From Torymus aiolomorphi (lineage: Eukaryota > Arthropoda > Insecta > Hymenoptera > Torymidae): 64,000 bases of DNA. Positions 20,176-31,346 of the stretch are shown here, one piece after another. A program made the translations under genes and the position numbers. How positions within the stretch are numbered: position 1 is the stretch's first letter; each line of letters opens with the position of its first letter. The notes under the pieces were generated by a model, which saw nothing but the letters and a program-made list of their open reading frames with translations, did not search any database and was not told the DNA's origin. Where the stretch lies: NCBI GenBank assembly GCA_036365515.1, contig CM070874.1:175644297-175708296 (forward strand). The letters run 5' to 3'.

Positions 20176-21840
20176 AACGTCTATTAAGCTAGCAGATCAC
20201 TTTTATGACCCGGGCTTATAAACAATACCATAATTTTCAGCTAATTTTCTGCTAATTTTCTACGCCCACCCGGATGTTTCTGCTCCAGCCTTTTCCGAGA
20301 AACATGCGATCTGCTAGCTTAATATTAAGCTAGCAGACCATTTTCGGGTATCTTGGCGAGTTTTTACCTTAGCCAATTCGGAGAGGGGGCAGATTTTGGT
20401 GCTAATTTTCTGCTGCAAGATGCTGGGAGCCAAAAGACCCAAATCCTTCGTACGTCCCAGAACTGGACATAGACCAAGATTGATATTAAGCTAGCAGACT
20501 ATTTTCGGGTATCTTGGCGAGTTTTTGCCTTAGCCAATTCGGAGAGGAGGCATGTTTTGGTGCTAATTTTCGGCTGCAAGATGCTGGGAGCCAAAAGACC
20601 CAAAATCCTTCGTACATCCCAGAACTGGACATAGACCAAGATTGATATTAAGCTAGTAGACCATTTTCGGGTATCTTGGCGAGTTTATGCCTTAGCTAAT
20701 TCGGAGAGGAGGCATGTTTTGCTAATTTTCTGTTGCAAAATGCTCCGAGCCAAATGTCCCAAAATCCTTCATAGGTCCCAGAACTGGACATAGACCCAGA
20801 TCGATATTAAGCTAGCAGACCATTTTCGGGTACCTTGCGAGTGTTTGCAATAGCGAATTCGGAGAGGCGGCATATTTTGGTGCTAATTTTCTACCGTAAG
20901 ATGGTCGAAGCCAAAAATTCCAAAATCCTTCGGGGGCCCAGAATCGGACATAGGCCCTAGGCTAAGAGAATCATTTTCTGCATAATCGGTTTCTAGCAAA
21001 AAAAAAAAAACTAAATAGTATTCTAGTGCTAATTTTATTCTAATTTTTTACGCCCACACGGATTTTTCTGCTCCAGCCATTTCCGAGAAACATGCGATCT
21101 GCTAGCTTAACTGTAAGCTAGCAGATCATTTGTCGGTATCGTGACGAGCTTTTGAATTAGCCAATTTGGGAAGGGCGCATATTATGGTGCTACTTTTCTG
21201 CTGCAAGACGCACGGAGTCGAAAGTCCCAAAATCTTTCGTAGGTCCCAGAACTGGACATAGGCCCAGATTAATATGAAGCTAGCAGATCATTTTCGGGTA
21301 CCTTGCGAGTGTTTGCAATAGCGAATTCGGAGAGGCGGCATATTTTGGTGCTAATTTTCTGCTGTAAGATGGTTGGAGCCAAAAATCCCAAAATCCTTCG
21401 GGGGCCCAGAATTGGATATAGGCCCTTGGCTAAGAGAATCATTTTCTGCATAATCGGTCTCTAACAAAAAGAACTATCCAGTATTTTAGTGCTAATTTTC
21501 TGCTAATTTTCTACGCCCACTCGGATTTCTCTGCTCCAGCCGTTTCCGAGAAATACGCGATCTGCTAGCTTAATATTAAGCTAGCAGCCCCTTTGTCGGT
21601 ATCTTGGTGAGTCTTTGTCTTAGCCAATTTGGAGAGGGGGCATATTTTGGTGCTAATTTTCTGCTGCAAGATGCTCGGAGCCAAAAGTCCCAAAATCCTT
21701 CGTACGTCCCAGAACTGGACATAGACCCAGACTGATGTTTAGCTAGCAGATCATTTTCGGGTATCTTGGCGAGTTTTTGCCTTAGCCAATTCGGAGAGGA
21801 GGTATGTTTTGCTGCCAATTTTCTGCTGCAAGATGCTCGG
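20176..21840 (+). repeat. ~160-bp tandem repeats, left arm of inner foldback
   Basis: Units begin ATTAAGCTAGCAGACCATTT and contain CAGAACTGGACATAGACC; starts near 20323, 20483, 20645 and 20804 give a spacing of about 160 bp. Interspersed are shorter TTAA-ended palindromic pieces (TTAAGCTAGCAGATC ... GATCTGCTAGCTTAA) at about 20183-20325, 21000-21120 and 21430-21575. Confidence 0.85.
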
Positions 21841-24265
21841 AGTCTTTGCGAATTTTGGAACTGTAACTCCGTTTCAAATTATGAGCGGCTAACGAAACTG
21901 CTGGAGAATGTTCTTCTGATCTAGAAGAACCCATCGGCGTAGCATAATTTGCGGGACCAATTATTTAAATAAACAATTAAGCATCTTTCTTGTATAAAAG
22001 GCAAGGATATCGGCAGCTTTGCGAATTTTAGAGCTATATCTCCTGTTCACGTTATGACAGGATAACGAAGCTGAGGGAAAACGTTCTTCTTATCCAGAGA
22101 AACACCTCCGTGTAGGAGAATTTGCGGCACCAATTATTTAAATAAACAATTAAGCAGCTTACTTGCATAAAAAGCAAGGATACTCGTGGGTTTTCGGGTT
22201 TTGGTGGCTGAACTCCTTTTGAAATTATGACAGGATAACAAAACTGCGGGAAAATGTTCTTCTGATGTAGGTAAAGGCATCCGCGTAGGAGAATTAGCGG
22301 CAACAATTATTTAAATAATCAATTAAGAAGCTTACGTGCATAAAAAGCAGGGTTATCCGCGGGATTTAGAATTTCGGAGCTGTAACTCTGTTTCAAATTA
22401 TGACCGGCTAACAAAACTAGGCGAAAATATCCTTCTGATGTAGACAAACACATCCGCGTAGGAAAATTAGAGGCACCAATTATTTAAATAAACAATTAAG
22501 CAGCTTATTTGCATAAAAAGCAGGGATATCCGCGGCTTTTCGAATTTTGGAGCTGTAATTCCGTTTCAAATTAATGGCAGCTAATGAAACTACTGCAGAA
22601 TGTTCTTCTGATGTACAAGAACACGTCGGCGTAGGAAAATTTGCGGCAACAATTATTTAAATAAACAAGTAAGCATCTTACTTGCATAAAAAGCAAGGAT
22701 ATCCGCGGTATTTCGAATTTTGGAGCTGTAACTCCGTTTCAAATTATGACCGGCTAACGAAACTGCTGGAGAATATTCTTCTGATATAGAAGAACACATC
22801 CGCGTTGGAGAATTAGCTAGATCAATTATTTAAATAAACAATTAAGCTTCTTACTTGCATAAAAAGCAAGGATATCCACGGTTTTTCGAGTTTTTCAGAT
22901 ATAACTCCGTTTCAAATTATGACCGGCTAACGAAGCTGCGGGAGAATGTTCTTCTGATGTAGACGAACGCATCCGCGTAGAAGAATTTGCGGCACCAATT
23001 ATTCAAATAAACAATTAAGTGGCTTGCATAAAAAGGATATTCGTGGTTTTTCGAGTTTTGGTGCCTGAACTCCATTTGAACTTATGACCGGCTAACGAAA
23101 CTGTGGCAGAATGTTCTTCTGTCATAGACGAACACATCCACGTAGGAGAATTTGCGGCACCAATTATTTAAATAAACAATTAAGCTGCTTAATTACATAA
23201 AAAGCATGGATATCCGCGGCATTTCGAATTTTGAAGGTGTAACCCCGTTTCAAATTATGACCGGCTAACGATACTGCGGGAGAATATTCTTCTGATATAG
23301 ACGAACACATCCGCGTAGCAAAATTGGCTGCACCAATCATTTAAATAAGCAATTAAGCATCTTACTTGCATAAAAGGCAAGGATTTTCGCGGCTTTGCGA
23401 ATTTTGGAACTGTAACTCCGTTTCAAATTATGACCAGTGAACGAAACTGCTGGAGAATGTTCTTCTGATGTAGAAGAACACATCGGCGTAGCATAATTTA
23501 CGGCACCAATTATTTAAATAAACAATTAAGCAGCTTACTTGCATAAAAAGCAAGGATATTCGTTGTTTTTCGAGTTTTGGTGGCTGTACTCCATTTGAAG
23601 TTATGACAGGATACAAAACTGCGGGAAAATGTTCTTCTGATGTAGACGAACACATCCGTGTAGGAGAATTAGCGTCACCAATTATTTAAATAAACAATTA
23701 AGCAGTTTACTTGCATAAAAAGCAGGGATATCCGCGGCTTTTCGAATTTTTGGAGCTGTAACTCCGTTTCAAATTATGACCGGCTAATAAAACTGCAGAA
23801 GATTGTTCTTCTAACGTAGACGAACACATCCGCGTAGCAAAATTTGAGGCACCAATTATTTAAATAAACAATTATTAAGCATCGTACTTGCATAAAAAGC
23901 AACGATATCCGTGGCATTGTGAATTTTGGAGATGTATCTCCGTTTCAAATTATAAGAGGATAACGAAACTGCGGAAAAACGTTCTTCTGATCTAGACAAA
24001 TACCCCGTGTTGAAGAATTTGCTGCAGCAATTTTTTAAATAAACAATTAAGCAGCTTACTTGCATAAAAAGCCAGGATATTCGCAGTTTTTCGAATTTTG
24101 GTGGCTGTACCTTCGTCTCCAATTATAACAGGATAACAAAACTGCAGGAAAATGTTCTTCTGATGTAGATGAACACATCCACGTAGGAGAATTTGCGGCA
24201 CCAATTATTTAAATAAACAATTAATCAGCTTGCACAAAAATCAAAGCTATTCGCAGTTTTTCGAA
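21841..24265 (+). repeat. ~174-bp tandem repeats, left arm of inner foldback
   Basis: About 14 units each contain ACCAATTATTTAAATAAACA, a GCTTACTTGCATAAAAAGCA segment, TCCGTTTCAAATTATGACCG and GTTCTTCTGATGTAGACGAA. Spacing is about 174 bp. Open frames of up to 88 codons on the minus strand are translations of the repeat and not genes. Confidence 0.9.
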
Positions 24266-24269
24266 ATTT

Positions 24270-24826
24270 TATGCAAGAAAGTTGCTTAATTGTTTATTTA
24301 AATAATTGGTGCCGCTCATTCTCCTACGCTGATGTGTCCGTCTACATCAGAAGAACATTTTCCCGCAGTTTCGTTAGCTGGTCATAATTTGAAACGAGAT
24401 TACAGCTCCGAAATTAAAAACCCGCGGATATCCCAGCTTTTTATGTTAGTAAGCTGCTTAATTGCTTGTTTAAATAATTGGTGCTGCTAATTCTCCTACG
24501 GGGAGGTGTTCGTCTACATCAGAAAAATATTTTCCCGCAGTTTGGTTATCCTGTAATAATTTGAAAGGGAGTTACAGCTGCAAAACTCGAAAAACCGCGG
24601 ATATCCTTGCTTTTTATGCAAGTAAGATGCTTAGTTGTTTATTTAAATAATTGGTGCCGACAATTTTGCTACGCGGATGTGTTCTTCTCCATCAGAAAAA
24701 CATTCTCCAGCAGTTTCGTTAGCCGGTCATAATTTGAAACGGAGTTACAGCTCAAAAATTTGAAAAGCCGCGGATATCCCTGCTTTTTATGCAAGTAAGC
24801 TGCTTAATTATTTATTTAAACAATTC
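24270..24826 (-). repeat. ~174-bp repeats, inverted part
   Basis: The orientation of the ~174-bp unit flips near 24268, and three units follow on the reverse strand (GCTTAATTGTTTATTTAAAT ... CTACATCAGAAGAACATTTT). The array stops at TTATTTAAA (24826), where a different sequence is inserted, and resumes at about 26517. Confidence 0.85.
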
Positions 24827-26516
24827 CTATAGAATTTATAATCCTAGAGTTATAAATCCTATAGATTTCAAACAACAACTTTTTTTCTGACGGCATACCG
24901 CATACGGCATGCAATGTGGATTCACTCTAACAGAGCTGATTTTAACCTATGTAAAAGTCAGCAAGCAATGTAAACATGCACTGCTGTCATTTCATATAGA
25001 CACTGTGATATCAGCATCAACACCTTTTCTATACAAAGTGTTCTTCTTAATTTTCATTGTTTCCAACGAATTTTTGAGTAAACATTTAGTGTATTATAAT
25101 ACGTAAATGTATTTTCAATAAGTTTTTAAAAGTGTTTGAGTAATACGTGTGACAGTTGAATTAATGTTTTAGAAATAGCTTTTAGTACTTAAACTTTTAT
25201 TGGAATCTTTATACTTAAAATAACAGGGATTGATACTAAAGAATTAAATTAAGTCTATATTGACTATTACAAAAAACATTTAGCGTACAGATTTAAATCA
25301 ACTTTTAAAGGAGGGAAAGATATGCTATTGTGCAGAAAAATTTTATGGAACCTTCGCTTCTGCCAGAAAGCTACCATTATCAGCCATTGCCTGAATCTCA
25401 CTATGATATAATTGACATTTTCTTTTCTGAAGTAAAAACATTTATGCACTGCAATAAATATGTATCAGTCGTATTCTCTTTATTAAGCAATAATATTATA
25501 TGTGAAAAAGAAAAATGAAGGACAAGTAAAGAAGTTCACCTTATCAGACATTAAAAAAAGATCAATATAAGTATGTTGCTGCTATAAACATTTTTTTCAA
25601 GCATTTGGCTATGGCGATACTGGCTTCATAACATGCATGAAGGATTTTGGATTTCTCAATACATTCTTTATTTACCTCAGTATATGTAGAAGAATCTAAT
25701 ATATGTGATAAAGATTATTAAAAACATATGGATTTAAAAGCACCAAAGGATCTACATATTAAACCACTTAACAAACTTGACTGACTGATGTGCATATGAC
25801 TGTTACGCGTGCTCATAGCTTACAAGTCTGATAGATCGTATACTGAGGTACCAGAATATTTGTTCTAAATGTAAAATATTTTGAGCGAAAAACGATATTT
25901 TTTTGTATTTCAGGGCAGAGATGGAGTTAAGAATTAAAGAATAAGAAATAAAGAAGTATTGTAGTAATTTTATCTTTAAAGCTGTTTTCTACATAATGTA
26001 AAATTTTGAGCTCTGCCGTCGACTCCAGATTCAGGAACTGCATATATTTTAATGGGAGAGGTCCTAAAATTTTGGGGTTTTATATGTCTATTGACTGTAG
26101 AGTTGTATGTATCCAATTTATTTGATTAAATAAGTTTTTCAAAGATTGCTAAAAAATCTGAATTTCACTTAAATTAGAGATTTTTTTAGCAATTTTTGAC
26201 CGTAAAAAATTATTTAATCCAATAAATTGGATACATATAACTCTTCAGTCAATAGTCATATAAAATACCAAAATTTTAGGACCTCTCCCATTAAAATATA
26301 TGCAGTTCCTGAATCTGGAGTCGACGGCAGAGCAAAAATTTTGAAATGGCCACATTTTTGGTTAAAATCGATCAAAATTTTTTTTTTGGATCTTATTTTA
26401 TCATAAATTGAATATATTTTTAGGATATTACTTCTAAATATTTCTAATTATAAAAATTAATTTTTTTCAGGTCATTTTATGAAGAAAATTGTAAAGGTGT
26501 CTGACCCCCTTTATTG
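24827..26516. mobile_element. Insertion inside the ~174-bp array, no recognised gene
   Basis: The flanking array reads ...TTATTTAAA on the left and TTTATTTAAATATTTGG on the right, so TTTATTTAAA may be a ~10-bp target duplication, although it is also part of every unit. The 1.69 kb insert is AT-rich. The open frames in it are about 60 codons and unlike any family I know. It contains a palindrome at 26000-26345. Termini may be CAAT on both ends. Confidence 0.45.
26000..26345. repeat. Palindromic MITE-like repeat
   Basis: The arms (about 26008-26145 and 26200-26335) are reverse complements with few mismatches. The outer edges share GCTCTGCCGTCGACTCCAG and the next block shares GGAACTGCATATATTTTAAT. 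The central ~55 bp (AGATTGCTAAAAAATCTG) can also fold. Confidence 0.9.
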
Positions 26517-26879
26517 TTTATTTAAATATTTGGTGCTGCAAATTCTCCTACAAGGAGGTGTTTGCCTAGATCAGAAGATCGTTTTCCCGCAGTTTCGTTG
26601 TCCTGTCATAATTTGAACCGGAGTTGCAGCTCCAAAATTCGCAAAGCTGCGGATATCCTTGCTTTTTATGCAAGTAAGCTGCTTAATTGTTTATTTAAAT
26701 AATTAGCAGCAAAAATTTTTTGACGCTGATTTATATATTTTATCATTGCTACTATGGGTTGTCATCACTTATATGTGACTCGCGTGCTTGTAAACAATAT
26801 TTAATGCGAAATTTTTACATGCTTCATTTTGCCCCACTATTTCAGTGCGGGTCTTCGGGCGGATAGAATGTCTAGCGGG
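26517..26879 (-). repeat. Remainder of the ~174-bp array plus spacer
   Basis: About one and a quarter reverse-oriented ~174-bp units (26517-26720), then ~150 bp of unrelated AT-rich sequence with no coding frame before the ~160-bp repeats begin. Confidence 0.65.
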
Positions 26880-28298
26880 TAGCTTCAGCTTAATGCCTAT
26901 GTCCAATTCTGGGCCTCCGAAGGATTTTGGGATTTCTGACCCCGACTATAATACAGCAGAAAATTATCACCAAAATATGCCGCCGCTCCGAATTCGCTAT
27001 TGCAAACACTCGCCAAGATAACCGAAACTGGTCTGCTAGCTTAGTATTTATCTAGGCCTACGTACAGTTCTGGGATCTACGAAGGATTTTGGGATTTTTG
27101 GCTCGAATCATCTTACAGCAGAAAATTAGCATCAAAATATGCCGCCTCTCCGAATTTGCTAAGGCAAATACTCGCAAACATACCCGAAAATGGTCTGCTA
27201 GCTTAATATATTAATCTGTGCCTATGTACAGTTCAGGGGCCTACGAAGAATTTTGGGACTTTTGGCAAGGAGCATCTTGCAGTAGAAAATTAGCATCAAA
27301 ATATGCTCCCTCTCCGAATTGGCTAAGGCAAAAACTCGCCAAGATACCCGACAATGGTTTGCTAGCTTAATATTAAGCTAGCCGATCGCATGTTTCTCGA
27401 AAACGGCTGAAGCAGAAAAATCCGGATGGGCATAAAAAATTAGCAGAAAATTAGCACTCAAATACTGGTTAGTTTTTCTTTCGCTAGAAACCGATTATGC
27501 AGAAAATGATTCTCTCAGCCAAGTGCCTATGTTCAATTCTGGGCCCCCGAAGGATTTTGGGATTTTTGGCGCCGACCATCTTACAGCAGAAAATTAGCAT
27601 CAAAATATGCCGTCTCTCCGAATTCGCTATTGTAAGGTACCCGAAAATGGTCTGCTAGCTCAATATCAATCTGGGTCTATGTCCAGTTCTGGAACCTACG
27701 AAGGATTTTGGAAATTTTAGCTCCTAGTATCTTGCAGCAGAAAATTAACACCAAAATATGCGCCCTCTCCGAATTGACTAAGGCAAAAACTCGCCAAGAT
27801 ACCCGAAAATGGTCTGCTAGCTTAATATCAATCCGGGTCTATGTCCAGTTCTGGGACCTATGAAGGATTTTGGGACTTTTGGCTCCTAGCATCTTGCAGC
27901 AGAAAATTAGCACCAAAACATGCTTCCTCTTCGAATTGGCTAAGGCAAAAACTCGCCAAGATACCCGAAAATGGTCTGCTAGCTTAATATCAATCTGGGT
28001 CTATGTCCAGTTCTGGGACCTACGGAGGATTTTGGGACTTTTGGCTCCGAGAATCTTACAGAGGAAAATTAGCACCAAAATATGCCCCCACTCCAAATTG
28101 GCTAAGGCAAAAACGCGCCAAGATACCCGCAAATGGTCTGCTAGCTTAATATTAAGCTAGCAGATCACATGTTTCTCGGAAACGGCAGGAGCAGAAAAAT
28201 CCGGGTGGGCGTAGAAAATTAGCAGAAAATTAGCTGAAAATGATGGCATTGTTTATAAGCCTGGATCATAAAAGTGATCTGCTAGCTTAATAGACGTT
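26880..28298 (-). repeat. ~160-bp tandem repeats, right arm of inner foldback
   Basis: Reverse-oriented units (AATGGTCTGCTAGCTTAATA ... CCAGTTCTGGGACCTACGAA) mirror the left arm, including the TTAA-ended palindromic pieces at about 27365-27480 and 28140-28298. Confidence 0.85.
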
Positions 28299-28640
28299 TT
28301 CCCACATCCTACTTGGGTTTAAAAATTATTTAAATAAACGTTTTGCGTATTTTTTTCATGTCTACATGACTTCCTTGTATGCGTGAATCTCATATCACCC
28401 GCCTACTTGGGTATAAAAATGGTTTAAATAATTCCTTAATATACGTGGGCCACATATCCCCACCCTACTTTGGTTTAAAAATTGTTTAAATAATTGTCTT
28501 GCTTATTGTTGCAGGGCTACGTAATTCCCTAATATGCATGGACCTCACATCCCCCGCCTACTTGCCTCCCCCCCACCGCCAGTCATCAGTCGCCCAGCAA
28601 CTTCAAATGTAAAAGGTGACAACCCTACCTACAGGAGACG
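28299..28640 (-). repeat. ~93-bp array remainder and GC-rich linker, right arm
   Basis: About three reverse-oriented 93-bp units ending near 28562, then the linker (CCACCGCCAGTCATCAGTCG and GTAAAAGGTGACAACCC), which mirrors 17035-17100 in the left arm. Confidence 0.85.
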
Positions 28641-28651
28641 ACCAAGTCTTT

Positions 28652-29133
28652 TCAAATTGTAGTCCGCGCGTCTTTTTCATTGCAATTCATCGGTAAATTG
28701 GAGAGATCGCTGATTATAGAGCAAATAGAGGAGTAACTCGGAAAAAGGGTAAAATAGAGGATTGAGAAAAAGAGGAAATAGAGGAGACAGTTGCATCCCT
28801 GTAATAAACGCAGGCCTCTAACAGTTATAATAACAGTTATACTATATAGAGTATCATACTCGCAAATCGGCGTACTCGCTCCAAGTTCCGATTCATCTGA
28901 ATTTGTCATCTGTAACCCTAAGCCGCTACTAGTCATTTAAATATTTGCGAGGGTAAAAATTTCCATTTTCTATCATCGATCAACCGCGATACTTCCTCAC
29001 ACACATACATTTTTTCCGAGTAACAATAGTCATACAGAATCACAACCGCACCTAGTCTGACGGGCAGTATTATTTGGTAAACGAAAGCCCAACAATGGAT
29101 AATAAAATTATAATTTAAAAATATATTAAACAA
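28652..29133 (-). other. Pair of small overlapping ORFs (right copy)
   Basis: Mirror copy of the ORF pair at 16532-17007: the 94-codon ORF (28652-28936) is identical in protein sequence. The 64-codon ORF is here 66 codons (28933-29133), with a two-codon insertion (MYVCEEVSRLIDD against MYEEVSRLIDD) and an Ala-to-Asp change. The insertion is in frame. Function unknown. Confidence 0.35.
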
Positions 29134-29149
29134 TATCGACTATTTACGT

Positions 29150-29560
29150 TTTGAGAAATAGATTTTGGCGTATGAGGTGGCTAGCGAAATTATTGCTCAA
29201 AATTGTTATAAATAATCGACTTGTACCATTTTTCATGGTTGTAAATAATTGTAAATAAATCGTAGATTACGTTAGCGCTTTGACAAATTGATTTTCGCAT
29301 ATGGGGGGCTGACGAAATTATTGCTCAAAATTGTTATAAATAATCGACTTTTACCAGTTTTTATGGTTGTAAATAATTGTAAATAAATCGTAGATTACGT
29401 TAGCACTTTGAAAAATTGATTTTGGCGTATGGGGGCTGGCGAAATTATTTGCTCAAAATTGTTATATATAATCGACTTTTACCAGTTTTTGTGGTTGTAA
29501 ATAATTGTAAATAAATCGTAGATTACGTTACCGTTCTGGAAATTGCGGTTTTTTTATGTG
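29150..29560 (-). repeat. ~128-bp tandem repeat, right arm
   Basis: Three to four units in reverse orientation (TTGCTCAAAATTGTTATAAA, CCAGTTTTTGTGGTTGTAAA) mirror 16195-16530. The last unit decays into a C-rich tract (about 29579-29590) next to the Penelope-like region. Confidence 0.85.
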
Positions 29561-29739
29561 GGGGCTGGCGAAATATTTCTCCCGCCCCCCCTTTTATTTG
29601 TTTATAACTTTGTTTATACACTTGTAAAAAAATCGATTGTGGTTGTAATTAATTGTAAAAAAAGTGTACAAACTTATCCAATTGCTTATTTTAGGATTAG
29701 TGATTTGGGGGGGCGAGGGAAATCGACGTGTCAACAGTC

Positions 29740-30190
29740 ATACACATTAACACAAAAAACACATTCGAAAAAATTACTAAAATTAGAAATTAATGATTTG
29801 TTTGTTCATATTACACATTGTAAAAAACGTCTAAATGCATTTGCAGTTGTGATGTATAATTCAAAATTAGAGTTTGGAATTTTTAACAAGTTTAGAGAAT
29901 TTACAGAAATTAAACGTTTTAAAATATACGAAAATACAACAAGAAGGTTGGAAAAAAAAATTTCATGGTCTAAAGAAAAATGAGCGTATTATGCATAAAC
30001 ATAATAGAAAAAATTGGGTAAAAAGTCTATCTGATGTTATCATACCTCAAGATGTTATGGATGTTGTTTCCTTAGGTCCTAATTTTAACTTAAAATGTGA
30101 ATTAACAAAAAAAGAAATATTAAATACAATAAAAAATGTTGAATACAGTTGTTTAAAAAAAAACCGCTGCCAATTCATTGGCCCGTAGCT
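29740..30190 (+). pseudogene. Penelope-like element ORF, N-terminal region
   Basis: Two overlapping frames share one protein-like path. The first (to 29983) is Lys-rich with ENTTRRLEKKISWSKEK. The second (29874-30188) carries NWVKSLSDVIIPQDVMDVVS and LGPNFNLKCELTKKEILNTI. The block WVxxLSxxxI(P)xxxxDVVSLGxNF is characteristic of the region before the RT in Penelope-like elements. A one-base shift near 29980 links them. The frame is lost just before the BEL/Pao insertion at 30238. The rest of the protein is at 38990-41043. Confidence 0.7.
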
Positions 30191-30237
30191 TCCTCAACCG
30201 TAATTTGTTGATTCCTTTAATTAATTTTTAATAACAA

Positions 30238-31255
30238 TGTTTGGGAATTCAATAATTTGAATTCCCGCGGTTACACTCAGCTCGGCACGACTCACGGCGC
30301 TGCCACGGCGCGGCAGCACCTCGCGGCCTCCCGGCGGAACAGCCGGGACGCTACACTGATTAACAAGGTATATTCGCGCTATTTCGGTCTCTCTCGCTCT
30401 CTCACATGTAAATGTGAGAGGAATTAGTTTGATTTGCGAAGTGAATCGTCAAGACCAAGAAGAAGGAAGTGGATCAAGGCCTCGCTCTCTTTTTCATCAG
30501 CCGTGCCACGAGGAGCATCTTTCTGCTGCGCACCTGCAAAATCTCATCGGTTGTTCTCAAGTTTTTCACTGGCTCAACTCAACACTGGATCAACTCAAAC
30601 AGGCTCTACTCAATCTCTCACTGAAAACTCACATCACTCCTCACTCACGCAATACTCAAGGTGCAACGACGATTAGTAAAATCGACTCTATTGCAAGGTA
30701 AAAACTCTCATCATACTAGAGGTTATGTTGCCAACCACGTGTTGGCACAGGCGGCAAGTGTAACAGTGAATATGTGTGAATTAGCAAAACTCAAGGCAGC
30801 AATTCAATTACAATTGTTTGCGATTCCTCATTTTTGACAGCTTGATTGTGCGTGAGCCCAGGAGGGAATTTAAGGAAAACTCAAGGAACTCTCAACGGAC
30901 AATCTCATTACACTCGAAGACATACTCAAATATCACAGGTTAGTTGTCTCTAGTGAGAGACTACTACTCCATTATTGACAGCACTCATATTTTGGAATTG
31001 CTGACACACTACTCACCTACAACTTATTCAAATAAATGTAATTTAAACTCCCTTTGTAATTTATGTTAATTATTGAACAGATTTTGAATTTATTATTCGA
31101 CGTTGAAATGTATTTATGAAACAAATTTGTAATTTATTTAAGAAGTGACTTTTGTGAATATAATTTCTACTTTCAATTTACTTCTGTGTGTGAATTAAAT
31201 TTATTTTAACACCCACAGCATGTTTACTCACATATAATTATGGCTTACTCAAACA
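30238..31255 (+). repeat. BEL/Pao 5' LTR
   Basis: The LTR opens with an internal palindrome GGGAATTC ... GAATTCCC. It is strikingly rich in CTCA-containing words: 9 CTCA occurrences in ~92 bp around 30570-30660. It ends TTACTCAAACA. Confidence 0.95.
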
Positions 31256-31258
31256 ATT

Positions 31259-31276
31259 TGGTCCTTCGAGCCGGAT
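31259..31276 (+). promoter_or_regulatory. Primer binding site of the BEL/Pao element
   Basis: TGGTCCTTCGAGCCGGAT begins 3 bases after the 5' LTR, in the position and with the TGG start of a tRNA 3'-end complement. BEL/Pao elements commonly have TGGTCCTTCGAGCCG-type sites. The tRNA identity was not checked. Confidence 0.75.
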
Positions 31277-31346
31277 CTAAATGCTGTGGTGTGACTCGAG
31301 CCAGTGAATAAACACTCATTATGGAAATTTATCACAGATTATCATC

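Larger units (their letters stand above)
20176..28298. mobile_element. Inner foldback element built of two satellite arrays
   Basis: The left end AACGTCTATTAAGCTAGCAG (20176) and right end are inverted copies that match for well over 100 bp (including ATCACTTTTATGA and GGCTTATAAACAAT). Inside, a ~160-bp array and then a ~174-bp array occur in mirror order, with the inversion point near 24268. Joining 20175 to 28299 recreates one complete reverse-oriented 93-bp unit (CGTGGACCTTATTT + CCCACATCCTACTTGGG), so this is an insertion. The flanking TTTCCAC and TTCCCAC may be an imperfect ~7-bp duplication. No transposase was found. A further insertion occupies 24827-26516. Confidence 0.75.
16190..29560. 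mobile_element. Outer giant foldback element with nested insertions
   Basis: The segment order 128-bp array, ORF pair, GC-rich linker, 93-bp array on the left (16190-19050) is repeated as a mirror image on the right, ending near 29560. The 93-bp array changes orientation near 19050, which marks the palindrome centre. The arms hold other elements: mariner (17686-18984) in the left, and a 436-bp foldback (19420-19855) and an 8.1 kb inner foldback (20176-28298) in the right. Without these, the arms would be about 1.6 and 1.9 kb. Long inverted repeats built of tandem subrepeats resemble Drosophila FoldBack-type architecture, but no sequence relation is claimed. Outer termini are not defined to the base. 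Confidence 0.75.

Noticed and set aside
22052..24204. Family of 70-90-codon minus-strand frames repeated many times
   Set aside because: Each is the translation of the same ~174-bp satellite unit; no start context or conserved length.
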